Below the pieces are notes generated by a model. That model was given only the letters and a program-made list of their open reading frames with translations, made no database searches and was not told where the DNA came from. Below are positions 17,273 to 26,290 of a stretch of 47,194 nt of DNA, in pieces. The stretch covers positions 1 through 47,194 of the forward strand of contig NZ_JAHKQH010000012.1 in the NCBI RefSeq assembly GCF_018861025.1, in the 5' to 3' direction. Numbering within the stretch: the stretch's first letter is position 1; each line of letters starts with the position of its first letter. The position numbers and the translations under genes were made by a program. The DNA is from Psychrosphaera sp. B3R10 (GTDB lineage Bacteria; Pseudomonadota; Gammaproteobacteria; Enterobacterales; Alteromonadaceae).

Positions 17273-17970
17273 ACGAGACAAAATTTAACTTATTACTTAT
17301 CGAAGATGACCAGCCACTTGCTGAGCTGACCAAAGAGTATTTAGATGACTTTGAGTTTGTAACGACGTGGGTTGAAACGGGTGAAGAAGCGAGAGCCGCT
17401 CTAAACGCCAATTCATTTGACTTAATTATTTGTGATGTGAATCTGCCTGACATTCAAGGCTTTGAATTAATAGAGCAATTGGCATTACCAGTTCAGTTAC
17501 CCGTCTTGTTTTTAACTGCCTTGTCCGACAATGACTCGCAAATAACAGGGTTAAACTCAGGTGCATGCGATTATATCGTAAAGCCAGTTGAACCCGTCTT
17601 ACTATTAGCACGCATTAGAGCCCATTTGAGACATTCTCATCCCGCGGCGGCAGGTGATATTATTCACATTGGTGATCTAAAACTTGATAACTTACACAAA
17701 CAAATGGATTACAACGATGTAAATATCAAATTGACGAACCAAGAGTTTGAGTTAATCTGGTTTTTTGTCGCGCATGGAGACAATGTGATAAGCAGAGAAG
17801 TTATCTTCTTAGACTTGATAGGTCGGGCTTATGATGGCGTTGACCGCTCTGCTGATTTAAGAGTGAGTCGCTTTAGAAAAAAAATGGAATCCATTGGTAA
17901 AAAAGAATTGTCTATCGAATCCATTCGCAATAAAGGATACATCTTTAACTACTGGGCTCATATCCGGTGA
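17257..17970 (+). CDS. OmpR/PhoB-type response regulator
   Basis: The 237-residue protein has an N-terminal receiver domain with acidic pocket Asp17-Asp18, phosphoacceptor Asp60 (LIICDVNLPD), Thr87 and Lys109 (IVKP). A C-terminal winged-helix DNA-binding domain follows from about 135 on (LTNQEFELIWFF, DLRVSRFRKK, IRNKGYIF). The ATG at 17257 overlaps the DUF3019 gene by 16 bases. A TTG at 17269, overlapping the DUF3019 stop as TTGA, is an alternative start that removes four residues. It should be phosphorylated by the kinase encoded immediately downstream; its likely targets include the MipA operon and possibly the divergent autotransporter, which is inference from position. Confidence 0.95.
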   Translation: MGTILNETKFNLLLIEDDQPLAELTKEYLDDFEFVTTWVETGEEARAALNANSFDLIICDVNLPDIQGFELIEQLALPVQLPVLFLTALSDNDSQITGLNSGACDYIVKPVEPVLLLARIRAHLRHSHPAAAGDIIHIGDLKLDNLHKQMDYNDVNIKLTNQEFELIWFFVAHGDNVISREVIFLDLIGRAYDGVDRSADLRVSRFRKKMESIGKKELSIESIRNKGYIFNYWAHIR

Positions 17971-19139
17971 AACAAAATAACTTCCTACGTTTTTACGTAT
18001 TATTTTTTGTTGTCGCCTGCTTATTTATTATAAGTTTTACTCAATTATATAAAGTCTACTTTGCCCCCCCGCTCTACCATACAGTTAATGTAGACGACAT
18101 ATTTACAGGCTTGCAAAATAACACTTCTGCCGAATTTAAAATCATTGAAAAAGCGAATATCCAATTACCATTAGAATTACAAGATTCTTTAGAACAAAAC
18201 GAAATCATTGCCTATTCGGTAGGTGTAAACAGTTATTATGTTAAGGCGTTGAATCAAAAAGAAGTAATTCAATGGGGCCCCGTGCCTGCAGAGGAATGGG
18301 AAGAACCTAAAGATTCTTTGAGCATATTTATTTTTTACTGCACCTTAGCCTTAGTCTTTTTAATGTTATTAAGACCATTATTTAGAGATGTGGCTTATTT
18401 ACAAAAATGCGCAATTGAGTTTGGCATTAAGCCCAGCTCTCAACCCTTAAACACATCGCCTAAATCAAGCGTATTTCCATTGGCTCAAGCATTACATAAA
18501 ATGAGCCATCAATTATTAGATCAAATACGATTACACAAAGATCTTTCTAATATCATTGCTCACGAGGTAAGAACTCCACTCGCTCGGATGAAATTCATCT
18601 TACAAAGTATTTCGGCTGACATTCCTGAAAAACAATTAGCTCGATTTAAACGCGATATTAACGCATTAGAAACGCTGGCCCATGAATATTTAGAATTTGG
18701 CCGTAGTCAAATCACCGATGAAAACTATATGGAAGAGATTGATCTGTATCGCTTTAGTGAAGAGATGGAAGATAAATACATTGAAACCGGAAAACAAGTA
18801 AGTTTTATCCCCCCGAGTTCAAACTATACATTTAAAGCAAATAGCTTGCAGTTGGATCTCGCGTTATCCAATCTAATTAATAACGCTCTGCGTTACGCAA
18901 AAAGCAAAATTGAAGTGTCTATACTGGTAACAGAGTCTAATATTGATTTTATCGTTGTAGACGATGGGCCGGGATTTTCACAGACTCAAAAATCCAGTGC
19001 CAATGGCGAGAACCATCACGGCTTTGGCCTGGGGCTTTATATTGTCAAACAAGTCGCCCTTAGGCATAACGGCAAGTTTACGATTGATGCGAGCACCGAG
19101 GGTGGTGCAAAAATGACAATACAACTTCCAATAAATTAA
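17967..19139 (+). CDS. Membrane sensor histidine kinase
   Basis: The gene begins with GTG overlapping the regulator stop (GTGA), so the two are translationally coupled. The 390-residue protein has a first membrane segment at about 9-28, a small periplasmic sensor region of about 90 residues, and a second membrane segment at about 117-137. A dimerisation/phosphoacceptor helix carries His199 (IIAHEVRTPLARMKF). The ATPase domain has the N box (LSNLINNALRYAKS), G1 (VVDDGPGF) and G2 (GFGLGLYIV). The sensor region shows no recognised named domain. Only 60 bases separate its end from the convergent Wzc-like gene, and no terminator hairpin was seen there. Confidence 0.95.
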   Translation: MKQNNFLRFYVLFFVVACLFIISFTQLYKVYFAPPLYHTVNVDDIFTGLQNNTSAEFKIIEKANIQLPLELQDSLEQNEIIAYSVGVNSYYVKALNQKEVIQWGPVPAEEWEEPKDSLSIFIFYCTLALVFLMLLRPLFRDVAYLQKCAIEFGIKPSSQPLNTSPKSSVFPLAQALHKMSHQLLDQIRLHKDLSNIIAHEVRTPLARMKFILQSISADIPEKQLARFKRDINALETLAHEYLEFGRSQITDENYMEEIDLYRFSEEMEDKYIETGKQVSFIPPSSNYTFKANSLQLDLALSNLINNALRYAKSKIEVSILVTESNIDFIVVDDGPGFSQTQKSSANGENHHGFGLGLYIVKQVALRHNGKFTIDASTEGGAKMTIQLPIN

Positions 19140-19199
19140 GATAACTTTAAATTAAGTATTAAGTGCTCTTTTACCTATCCCAAAACCGACAAAAAATGA

Positions 19200-21335
19200 C
19201 TACGCGAACTTTATGCCAGTAAAGTCTGAGCGGCTTGAGCGATAATAATTGTGACCATAATAGCCTTGTGAACGTCTCGCTTTGTTCATGATGACACCAC
19301 CGACTTCAACTTTCGCTTGTTTTAGCTCTTCTAATACATTGGTTAAATCAGCTTTATTAGTTTTCTCAGCATCAACAACCAAATAGATACTGTCGACATG
19401 TTTAGAAATAACATAAGCGTCACTCACCGACATAATTGGTGGGCATTCGATAACAACGCGCTCGTATCGAGTCTTAAAGAACTCGATAACCTTGCTTAAT
19501 CGCGGTTGTGATAAATACAACAATGGGTTTTTAGCAACAAAACCTGCCGGTAATACATCAAAGCCGTAGCCCTGTTCGCGGAAGATACAATCAGATAATT
19601 TACTCTTTTTGGCAATTAAATTAGTAAGCCCTGGTCGGTTTACGTCTTGGCATAGAGTATTGCCAATAGAAGGAAAACGCAGGTCACCGTCGATAAGTAT
19701 AACTTTCTCTAATTCCGAAAAACTCGCCGCTAATTGTATCGATAAGGTCGACTTTCCGTCGTTTGGTGTAATTGACGTAACTGCAATCACTTTTTGAGCT
19801 GCAAGTTTGTTGTCGAGTAAAATGTTTGTTCTGGTGGTTCTGAGCGCTTCAAAAAACTGCTCGTGTTTGTTCATATCCAACGCATAAAGCGGTTTGTCTT
19901 TGTTTTTGGTTACTTTAATTTTTGGAATAATGCCAACAAGTTTAGTATCAAATTGACGCACTACCTTTCTGAACTGGATAATTTTGTTGGCTAAAAACGC
20001 CTGAATAAGGACAAACGTCATGGCGATAAAGCCACTTAATAAAATACACAGCGCCATAATTAACGGTTTCTTTTTATTATCCGCTTTAGTCGCCACTTCT
20101 GCTTTTTCGACCAAAAGTACATTTGACGCATTTGCCAAATCCTGCATCATGTTTGATTCTTTTAGCTTTTTAACTAGGTTTTCATAAAGTTGTAAATTGG
20201 CGTCGAACTCTCTGCGAAGCTTTTGGTAATCAAACTCAATAGCGCCGAGACGTTTTAATCGTTGATTAGATATATGCAATTGTTTGTCGACCGAAAGCAA
20301 CTTTGACTGCCAAAGGCTGAATTTTTTATCGAGCATATTTACATGATCTTTAAAGTCTAAAACCACTTTCACTTTTGCATCTTCTAACGATTGTTTGGCT
20401 TTTTTAAATGCGGGATGTTTTGTGCCGTAGCGCAACTTAACTTGCGCAAATTCGAGTTGCCTATTGTTAAACTCATTCTTAGAAGCCATTATCGTCGCCG
20501 ACGTACTAAACCCAGGTAAATTGGCCAATTCTTCTGGGGATTTTTCGTATCGAGTGACCTGCTCTTTTAGCAATTTTAATTCATCGATATTGCTCGACAA
20601 AGTTAACTTTTCTTTTGTCATCTGCGCCATTTTTGACTTTTCTATGGCGATGGCACTATTGATATCAACAAAGTCATTTTCGTTTTGATGCTCAACTATC
20701 TTGGCTTCTGCATCTTCCAAACTAATTTTCACACCGAGTAATTTAGTAGATAACCAAGCTGATCTATCTTGATTTTTGCCTTCCAATAGTTCTTGCTTAA
20801 AGTTAATAAACGTTTTGGCAATATCATTAGCGACGGTGGCGGCATGAGTTGCAGATAAAGAAACATAACTGACTCTAACTAAGTTGGTGCCAGATGTTTT
20901 ATCTATCTTCATATTTTTACTGAGCACATCAATCGCATGGCTTCTGCGGATCGACGTATCATTATACGTATTAGAAAACTTGTCGTTGTTCAGAATATAT
21001 TCAGGGTGTTTAGTCAGGTGCAAATTGTCGACGATTTGGCCAGCAAAGCGTCGACTTTTAAGTAACTCTAATTCAGTTTCAGTATCGTCTGCGGCAGATA
21101 GCCCTCCGCTCATAATGCTCGCCATTGCGTCGTTATTTGAGTTTGACTCTTTGAACATAATGAGGATAGACGAGGTAAAACGGTCTGGGATAAGCGTCAA
21201 ATACTTATACGTTCCGGCAGCACACATAATGACAAACAAAATGATAAACCATTTACGTTGCCACAAGATCGTAAATAGTTCGCCAAGATCTATTTCCTCC
21301 TCATGGTTAATTAATTGGTTTTCGATTTGCGACAT
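19200..21335 (-). CDS. Wzc-like polysaccharide co-polymerase and tyrosine autokinase
   Basis: The 711-residue protein has a Wzz domain between two membrane segments (about 28-45 and 424-446) with a long coiled-coil periplasmic region. A cytoplasmic BY-kinase domain follows, with Walker A TPNDGKST at about 523-530 and Walker A' VILIDGDLR at 545-553. The usual Walker B IDTPP motif appears as IECPP at about 629-633, that is Asp replaced by Glu. The C-terminus has a short Tyr cluster (GYYGHNYY, 691-698), the expected autophosphorylation site. Family members control chain length and export of capsule or exopolysaccharide together with an outer-membrane Wza protein. Its start codon shares one base with the stop of the Wza-like gene (TAATG), so it is coupled to it. 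Confidence 0.93.
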   Translation of the reverse strand: MSQIENQLINHEEEIDLGELFTILWQRKWFIILFVIMCAAGTYKYLTLIPDRFTSSILIMFKESNSNNDAMASIMSGGLSAADDTETELELLKSRRFAGQIVDNLHLTKHPEYILNNDKFSNTYNDTSIRRSHAIDVLSKNMKIDKTSGTNLVRVSYVSLSATHAATVANDIAKTFINFKQELLEGKNQDRSAWLSTKLLGVKISLEDAEAKIVEHQNENDFVDINSAIAIEKSKMAQMTKEKLTLSSNIDELKLLKEQVTRYEKSPEELANLPGFSTSATIMASKNEFNNRQLEFAQVKLRYGTKHPAFKKAKQSLEDAKVKVVLDFKDHVNMLDKKFSLWQSKLLSVDKQLHISNQRLKRLGAIEFDYQKLRREFDANLQLYENLVKKLKESNMMQDLANASNVLLVEKAEVATKADNKKKPLIMALCILLSGFIAMTFVLIQAFLANKIIQFRKVVRQFDTKLVGIIPKIKVTKNKDKPLYALDMNKHEQFFEALRTTRTNILLDNKLAAQKVIAVTSITPNDGKSTLSIQLAASFSELEKVILIDGDLRFPSIGNTLCQDVNRPGLTNLIAKKSKLSDCIFREQGYGFDVLPAGFVAKNPLLYLSQPRLSKVIEFFKTRYERVVIECPPIMSVSDAYVISKHVDSIYLVVDAEKTNKADLTNVLEELKQAKVEVGGVIMNKARRSQGYYGHNYYRSSRSDFTGIKFA

Positions 21336-21859
21336 TAAAAGAAGCTCTTTTCTATTTTAATGACGTCGCCAGGCATGATGACCGTTTGTTTTTCGGCGGC
21401 AAAGGATTGTTGAGGATAGCCTCTTAGAATGATCCACTTGGAGCTAGACGCTCTGTCTTTTAAACCGCCCGACAATGCTATTGCTTGCTCTACTGTAAGT
21501 TCGGCTTGGTATTTATAACTGCCTGGGTTTTTCACTTCGCCGTGTATAAAAAACGGACGATATTGACGAACAATTATGGTGATATTTGGATTAACCAAAT
21601 AACCATCGCGATACATGTCTTCAATTTTGGATTTAGCTTGTTTTGCGGTTAGGCCCTCAAGTGGAACTTGACCTACGAGTGGTAAGGAGATATTGCCGGC
21701 TTGGCTGATCTGTGCCTTTGTAGTGAGCTCTGACTCTTGAAAAACATATATTTCAACTTCGTCACCTGGCCCCAGCTGATATTCAGCTGCTCCGAGTAAA
21801 CTTGAAACCAATAACACACATTTTATTATTGTTATTTTTATTGTTGTTATTATTCTCAT
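21335..21859 (-). CDS. Short Wza-like polysaccharide export protein (SLBB)
   Basis: The start at 21859 overlaps the stop of the upstream gene as ATGA; a longer in-frame ATG at 21889 lies inside that gene and is less likely. The 174-residue product has a hydrophobic signal segment, the polysaccharide export motif YQLGPGDEVEIYVF, and one SLBB-type domain (IHGEVKNPGSYKY, LSGGLKDRAS). It is less than half the size of E. coli Wza, and no lipobox cysteine follows the hydrophobic stretch; the one cysteine lies within it. It therefore lacks the C-terminal helix that forms the outer-membrane pore in Wza and probably relies on the barrel protein encoded just upstream for crossing the outer membrane. 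The C-terminus IMPGDVIKIEKSFF is typical of short family members. Confidence 0.9.
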   Translation of the reverse strand: MRIITTIKITIIKCVLLVSSLLGAAEYQLGPGDEVEIYVFQESELTTKAQISQAGNISLPLVGQVPLEGLTAKQAKSKIEDMYRDGYLVNPNITIIVRQYRPFFIHGEVKNPGSYKYQAELTVEQAIALSGGLKDRASSSKWIILRGYPQQSFAAEKQTVIMPGDVIKIEKSFF

Positions 21860-22989
21860 AACAAACGCCAAAGCACCCCTATACTCCACTGGTAACCATC
21901 TAGATCGTAACGATCGCGCGAATCGTCATTACTATACCAATGGATTGCTGTATGTAAGTTTAGCTGCTCAAGAACCCGATATGCGATTGAAAACTGGGCG
22001 AGTTCTTGCTTACTTTTTATTGTATCGCCATATTGACGAGTTTTAGCACTAAGTTCAACTGTCATATTCACGTTATCGGTTAATAAATACCTTAAATCGG
22101 TAGCTATTTCGACTGTTTTCGCCGAAATGAAGCTTTCGTCGTTAGAATCCTGTGTATCTTCGCTAATACTGACGTTCCAAATCAAGTAATCAGAAAGGTT
22201 CAGATTGTTGGTCATTTTCCAAGAAAACGTGTCGTCGCTTTTATCTTTAGAAGAGTCTTTTGAGTTGCTATTCCCCACTAAAAACTCGATTCGGCTATTG
22301 GACAAATAGGAGGTTTTAAAGCCCACTAACAACTGATTTAAATTAAGCGTCGACTCAGATGAGCTTGCAAATGACTTTTCAAATTGACTAAATTTATACT
22401 CAGCGACCAAAAATGTATCTTCTGTTATGCGATTTTGAAAACGCGTATTCAAGTTTTGCCTTGTATCTTGCCCATAATTGATAAACTTCTCAGTTAACGC
22501 TAACTCATCATTCATATGTTCGTAAGTCAACATAAGAGCGCGTTTAGCTTGGTCTGAGCCAAAGTTAAATCGACTTGTATAGGCTTGGGTATTCGTTAAA
22601 TTAAATGGTGACTGAACATCTCGATAAACCGCGGCCATGGGGTCTTCACCCGTTAACTGTTCAGAAGTCACAGCAGATAAGTCCCAATTTACGTTTGGAC
22701 TTAAAAATATACGACTACCTAGGGATAAGTTGTAATTCGTATGGGCAGCAAATGTTTCTGAATCAGGTTGCAATTGGCTTATATTTCCGCCAACTTTAAT
22801 ACCAACACCTTGGATCAATTTAGTTAAATGAGATTGAATAAATACGGAAGAACTTGCGCCACTTTCATCAGCGCTGTGAGTTTGGTGTTCGGCACCAATT
22901 TCAGCTTGAAAAGTTTGTTCTTCCCAGCCATTGGAAAAGCTTAAATTGGACAAAAATAAGGTAATTAATACTAATACTGTACGTAACAT
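21856..22989 (-). CDS. Outer-membrane beta-barrel protein of the polysaccharide export module
   Basis: The 377-residue product has a signal peptide (residues about 1-19, ending LSFS) and then only alternating amphipathic strands with aromatic girdle residues to the end (SIGVLWRLL). It resembles the BBP2 type of putative outer-membrane barrels that accompany exopolysaccharide gene clusters. The stop overlaps the start of the Wza-like gene by four bases, making a three-gene coupled set. A role as outer-membrane exit channel for the polymer is inferred from context and from the small size of the Wza-like partner. The family assignment is uncertain. Confidence 0.7.
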   Translation of the reverse strand: MLRTVLVLITLFLSNLSFSNGWEEQTFQAEIGAEHQTHSADESGASSSVFIQSHLTKLIQGVGIKVGGNISQLQPDSETFAAHTNYNLSLGSRIFLSPNVNWDLSAVTSEQLTGEDPMAAVYRDVQSPFNLTNTQAYTSRFNFGSDQAKRALMLTYEHMNDELALTEKFINYGQDTRQNLNTRFQNRITEDTFLVAEYKFSQFEKSFASSSESTLNLNQLLVGFKTSYLSNSRIEFLVGNSNSKDSSKDKSDDTFSWKMTNNLNLSDYLIWNVSISEDTQDSNDESFISAKTVEIATDLRYLLTDNVNMTVELSAKTRQYGDTIKSKQELAQFSIAYRVLEQLNLHTAIHWYSNDDSRDRYDLDGYQWSIGVLWRLL

Positions 22990-23419
22990 TCTCTAAAACG
23001 CCTATTCACTCCCTGTTTATTTATAATTATTTTCCTGCGCAGTAATTTACCCAATTAGTGCGCAATTTGACACTACTTTCTCACATTTTTTGTATGGGTA
23101 TTATTTAGAACCGCTCAATTCGACTAAAATAAACGCATTATTGTGTGGAATATATCCTCAAAAATGAAGAGATTGGATGATAAACTTACATCGCTACCGT
23201 TAGTGACAAGTTACGTTAAATGGCGTTGTTTGGGCTTTTTTAGATAACGTTTGTGGATTTTTGCGAAGACTCTGCGGTTTTACAATACCTTTCCATGCCA
23301 CTAACCCAGCGGTGTGACTTGCCGTGTAAAACATCAATTTATGAATGTTCCGCCAACTTAACCAATCTATTGAATTAGATAAGTCGACGAACTGAATTTG
23401 AGCTGTGCTTTATGAGTTC
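22990..23419. other. Intergenic region between GH95 and export module
   Basis: This gene-poor stretch of 430 bases contains the promoter region of the export module (AT-rich, 22990-23160). I saw no clear promoter pair, operator or terminator. A 44-codon frame on the minus strand (23200-23334) has no ribosome-binding site and no recognisable product. I see nothing else in it. Confidence 0.5.
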
Positions 23420-25960
23420 TTACAAAATATAGGTTCCATTTTTTTCTAAGGTTATCTCTTTAGTCAATTTACCATTGGCAAAAATCCGAAAGGTTCCCCC
23501 ATGTTTTGCATATATCGTTGCATTTGTTAACAGGCCTTTGTCCCAACTGATATCAACTGTAAAACCTCCACGGGCCTTTAGCCCCCGAATACTGCCTTGT
23601 TGCCATTTTTTCGGTAAGGCGGGAAGCAAATCGAGAATATAAGGTGCGTTGATTAACGTTCGAGGCGGCGTTACCGCGATAAACTGCCCTGTTTTTTTGG
23701 GATCTTCTTGATAGGCAACAAACGCTGCTTCTTCTATGTTTTGTGCGTTGGGGTTAATGCTACGAAGATGGCTTTGTAACAACATTTCAGCCACTGCAGC
23801 CCCAGCTCCTAGATTTCCATCTATTTGCCACGGTTTACCATTAAACATATTGTCAGCTTTTTGGGTTAATACTAAGTCGTCTAAATAACTTAACGCTTCT
23901 TCGCCGTTTCTTAATCGAGCCCACAAGGCCGAGCGCCATGCCGCAGCCCATTCTCCGCGCTTAATACGAGCCATCATCACTTTTTCACTCGCCGCGCTGA
24001 GTTTAGGGGTTGTCAGCGGTGAAAAGTCACGACCTGGATGCAATGCAATGAGGTGTGACAAATGGCGGTGCGTATTTTTAGGATCGTCTAAGTCTGCTGG
24101 CCATTCTTGGATCATGCCATGGGCATTAATTTTTTGTGGCGTTAACTCCGGGATAAGCTTTTGTAATGCTTCTCGGAATTTAACATCTCGGTTTAATACC
24201 GTAGAGGCTTCGATGCAATCAGTGAACAGATTAACAAGCAACTGCTGATCATAACTTGCCCCCCACGCTTGTTTGTTATATTTGCCAAATTCATCCAATA
24301 AAAAATAGTTTTCAGGTGACCAGGTTGGGTAAACGAGTTTTGTGCCGTCTTGCCACGGCGCAACATGACCTGCAAAAAATTCACATGCGCCTTTTTGCAC
24401 TGGATAAATGTCTTCTAAATACGCGACGTCTTTATTAAAGGCATAGTGCTCGAACAAATGTTGAGTCACCCAATGCCCACCCTGTTGCATACGACGACCA
24501 TGTACGTTTTGGGCAGTAAAGCCATATACATTACTGTTAAGTCCAATAGACCACCCCTTGTTAACACCAAACGTTTCCATTGCGGTATGTTGCCCAGACC
24601 TCGCAACCACTTTGGTCCAATTAACGAAGGGTTCAAATGTTTCTGATAAATTGGTTGTTTCGGCTAACCAATAGTTCATTTGGATATTTATATCCGTATG
24701 GTAATCAGAATTCCAAGGTGGTTTTTCTAATGTATTCCACAGGCCCTGTAAATTGGATGGTACTGACGCATTGCGTGAAGAACTGATATGTAGATAGCGG
24801 GCATAATTAAAGTATAAAGGGTAAAGCTCAAGTGGCTTTCCTTGGGTAATTAATTTGTCTGTTGGTAAATCAGATAGCTCTGCGTTTAGCTTAAACTCGA
24901 CCCGCTGCATCAATGAATTAACGTCAGCTACGTGATCAGTTTTAATCTTGGAGTAGCCTTTGGCAATGGCTCTATTAAGCGTTTGCTTAGTATCAGAAAG
25001 AAAGTCACGACCTTTAAAGTTGGGGTAGTTTGGTAAATAGTCGGTATAACCCGTCACATAAATGACCACTTCTGACGCGTCCGTGACATGCAATTCGTTG
25101 GCATATGAAGCGACTTTGCCACCCGAGTTCACTTCCACTTTTGCGGTTTGCAAAAATTCAATATCGTCACCCTGCGCCATTGGAGAATACCCATGTAGGC
25201 GGAGTTCATTACCGTTTGTAGAAATCACTTTTTTGTCGTGGGCTGATGCTGCGGTCAGCCTGAGATCCATAACACCGCCGTCAGATTGCATTCTGATCAT
25301 ACAAAGATCATCTGGAAAACTGCAAAAATATTCTCGGGTATATTTAACGCCATCTATTTCATATCGTACAGTCCCCACGCCATTAGCAATGTCTAATTCT
25401 CGGCGGTAGGCAGAAACAGATTGTCGCTGCTGTCCCGTTTCTATCCTCAGATCGGCAAATGGTGCGTAATGACCTAACGGTGTTTTTGTTGCGAGATACT
25501 TAGTTCCTAATGACTCAACCGAGTCGCTATCTTTACCAAACTTACTGTCCCGAGCCGCTTTTCTGACGGTTTCTAAGTGTTGATGTGCACCTAGTCGCGT
25601 GCCCGATTGTTCAACGTTGCTAAGGCCACGGACGGCATTTGCCCAAAGACTAATTTCGTTAAATACAAGATATTCACTTTCAATACCACCAGCAAACATA
25701 GCACCAAATCGACCGTTGCCAAGAGGTAAGGCTTCGCTCATAAACAAACGGCCACGGTTTTTAGTGTCGTTTTTATCGCTGGCATTAATATCAACCGTTG
25801 CCGGTTTTGTGAAATATAGTGTGCTCAAACTAGTGGCTTGCGCCTGCTCCCCGGCCGATCTTGCTCCGGCTAAATCAGATATCGCACATGCATTGATAAG
25901 GATAAGTGAAGTGACGATCCCTGCTGTTTTAAAGAGTTTGAACTTATAGACAAACGCCAT
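23420..25960 (-). CDS. GH95 family lipoprotein (alpha-L-fucosidase/alpha-L-galactosidase)
   Basis: The 846-residue product has a lipoprotein signal with lipobox LINAC (Cys25), so it should be anchored to a membrane facing the periplasm or surface. The N-terminal GH95 beta-domain begins EALPLGNGRFGAMFAGG (about 76-92). The (alpha/alpha)6 catalytic domain includes LQGLWNT, WNSDYHTDINIQMNYW (416-431), Glu550 in WSPEN as the candidate general acid, and HRHLSHL at about 631-637. Family members hydrolyse alpha-1,2-L-fucosides or alpha-L-galactosides with inversion. At the first of the two Asn residues described as catalytic helpers in bifidobacterial AfcA this protein appears to have Asp423; Asn425 is kept. 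The gene is divergent from the GH36 gene and forms the left edge of the polysaccharide locus. A sulfated fucan or an L-galactose-containing galactan is the likely substrate. Confidence 0.92.
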   Translation of the reverse strand: MAFVYKFKLFKTAGIVTSLILINACAISDLAGARSAGEQAQATSLSTLYFTKPATVDINASDKNDTKNRGRLFMSEALPLGNGRFGAMFAGGIESEYLVFNEISLWANAVRGLSNVEQSGTRLGAHQHLETVRKAARDSKFGKDSDSVESLGTKYLATKTPLGHYAPFADLRIETGQQRQSVSAYRRELDIANGVGTVRYEIDGVKYTREYFCSFPDDLCMIRMQSDGGVMDLRLTAASAHDKKVISTNGNELRLHGYSPMAQGDDIEFLQTAKVEVNSGGKVASYANELHVTDASEVVIYVTGYTDYLPNYPNFKGRDFLSDTKQTLNRAIAKGYSKIKTDHVADVNSLMQRVEFKLNAELSDLPTDKLITQGKPLELYPLYFNYARYLHISSSRNASVPSNLQGLWNTLEKPPWNSDYHTDINIQMNYWLAETTNLSETFEPFVNWTKVVARSGQHTAMETFGVNKGWSIGLNSNVYGFTAQNVHGRRMQQGGHWVTQHLFEHYAFNKDVAYLEDIYPVQKGACEFFAGHVAPWQDGTKLVYPTWSPENYFLLDEFGKYNKQAWGASYDQQLLVNLFTDCIEASTVLNRDVKFREALQKLIPELTPQKINAHGMIQEWPADLDDPKNTHRHLSHLIALHPGRDFSPLTTPKLSAASEKVMMARIKRGEWAAAWRSALWARLRNGEEALSYLDDLVLTQKADNMFNGKPWQIDGNLGAGAAVAEMLLQSHLRSINPNAQNIEEAAFVAYQEDPKKTGQFIAVTPPRTLINAPYILDLLPALPKKWQQGSIRGLKARGGFTVDISWDKGLLTNATIYAKHGGTFRIFANGKLTKEITLEKNGTYIL

Positions 25961-26290
25961 GATTGCTTCTCTTTTTATTATCGTTATTGTTTTGGATCTG
26001 TTTATGTAAGTGTATTTACATCAAAAAATAAAAATCACTTTTATATACCGTAAATACAAATAGTAAGCCAAAAACATAAAATAACAAACAAATACTGTAT
26101 TTTTATAATTAATAAAATTTAAAAGCGTATCTAAAACTATTTAAATAAAAAGCTTCATTTTTTAAAGAGCACTTATTGCAGTTCCCTCCATAAACGTCTG
26201 AGTGACTTTAAATTATATGAAACTCTGAAGAATTTAAGTTGGCTCACACTGAGCTGCATGGTTATCAAATAAAAAGTTAAGGAAATTTCC
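25961..26290. other. Divergent promoter region of GH95 and GH36 genes
   Basis: A very AT-rich region of 330 bases carries the start signals of both genes. AAGGAA seven bases before 26291 is the ribosome-binding site of GH36. An imperfect inverted repeat is listed separately. No hairpin terminator or coding region is visible. Confidence 0.5.
26005..26020. promoter_or_regulatory. Possible operator, imperfect inverted repeat TGTAAG-N4-TTTACA
   Basis: TGTAAG at 26005-26010 and TTTACA at 26015-26020 match in five of six positions. The site lies 45 bases upstream of the GH95 start, in the shared regulatory region. A related half-site (CGTAAATACA) follows at about 26049. A binding protein cannot be named, and in AT-rich DNA such repeats can occur by chance. 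Confidence 0.25.

Noticed and set aside
23200-23334. A 44-codon frame on the minus strand between GH95 and the export module
   Set aside because: It has no ribosome-binding site, no recognised similarity and normal chance length; I could not support it as a gene.
24048-25949. Several plus-strand open frames of 60-116 codons across the GH95 gene
   Set aside because: They are antisense shadows of a clear GH95 gene, with no start signals or domains.
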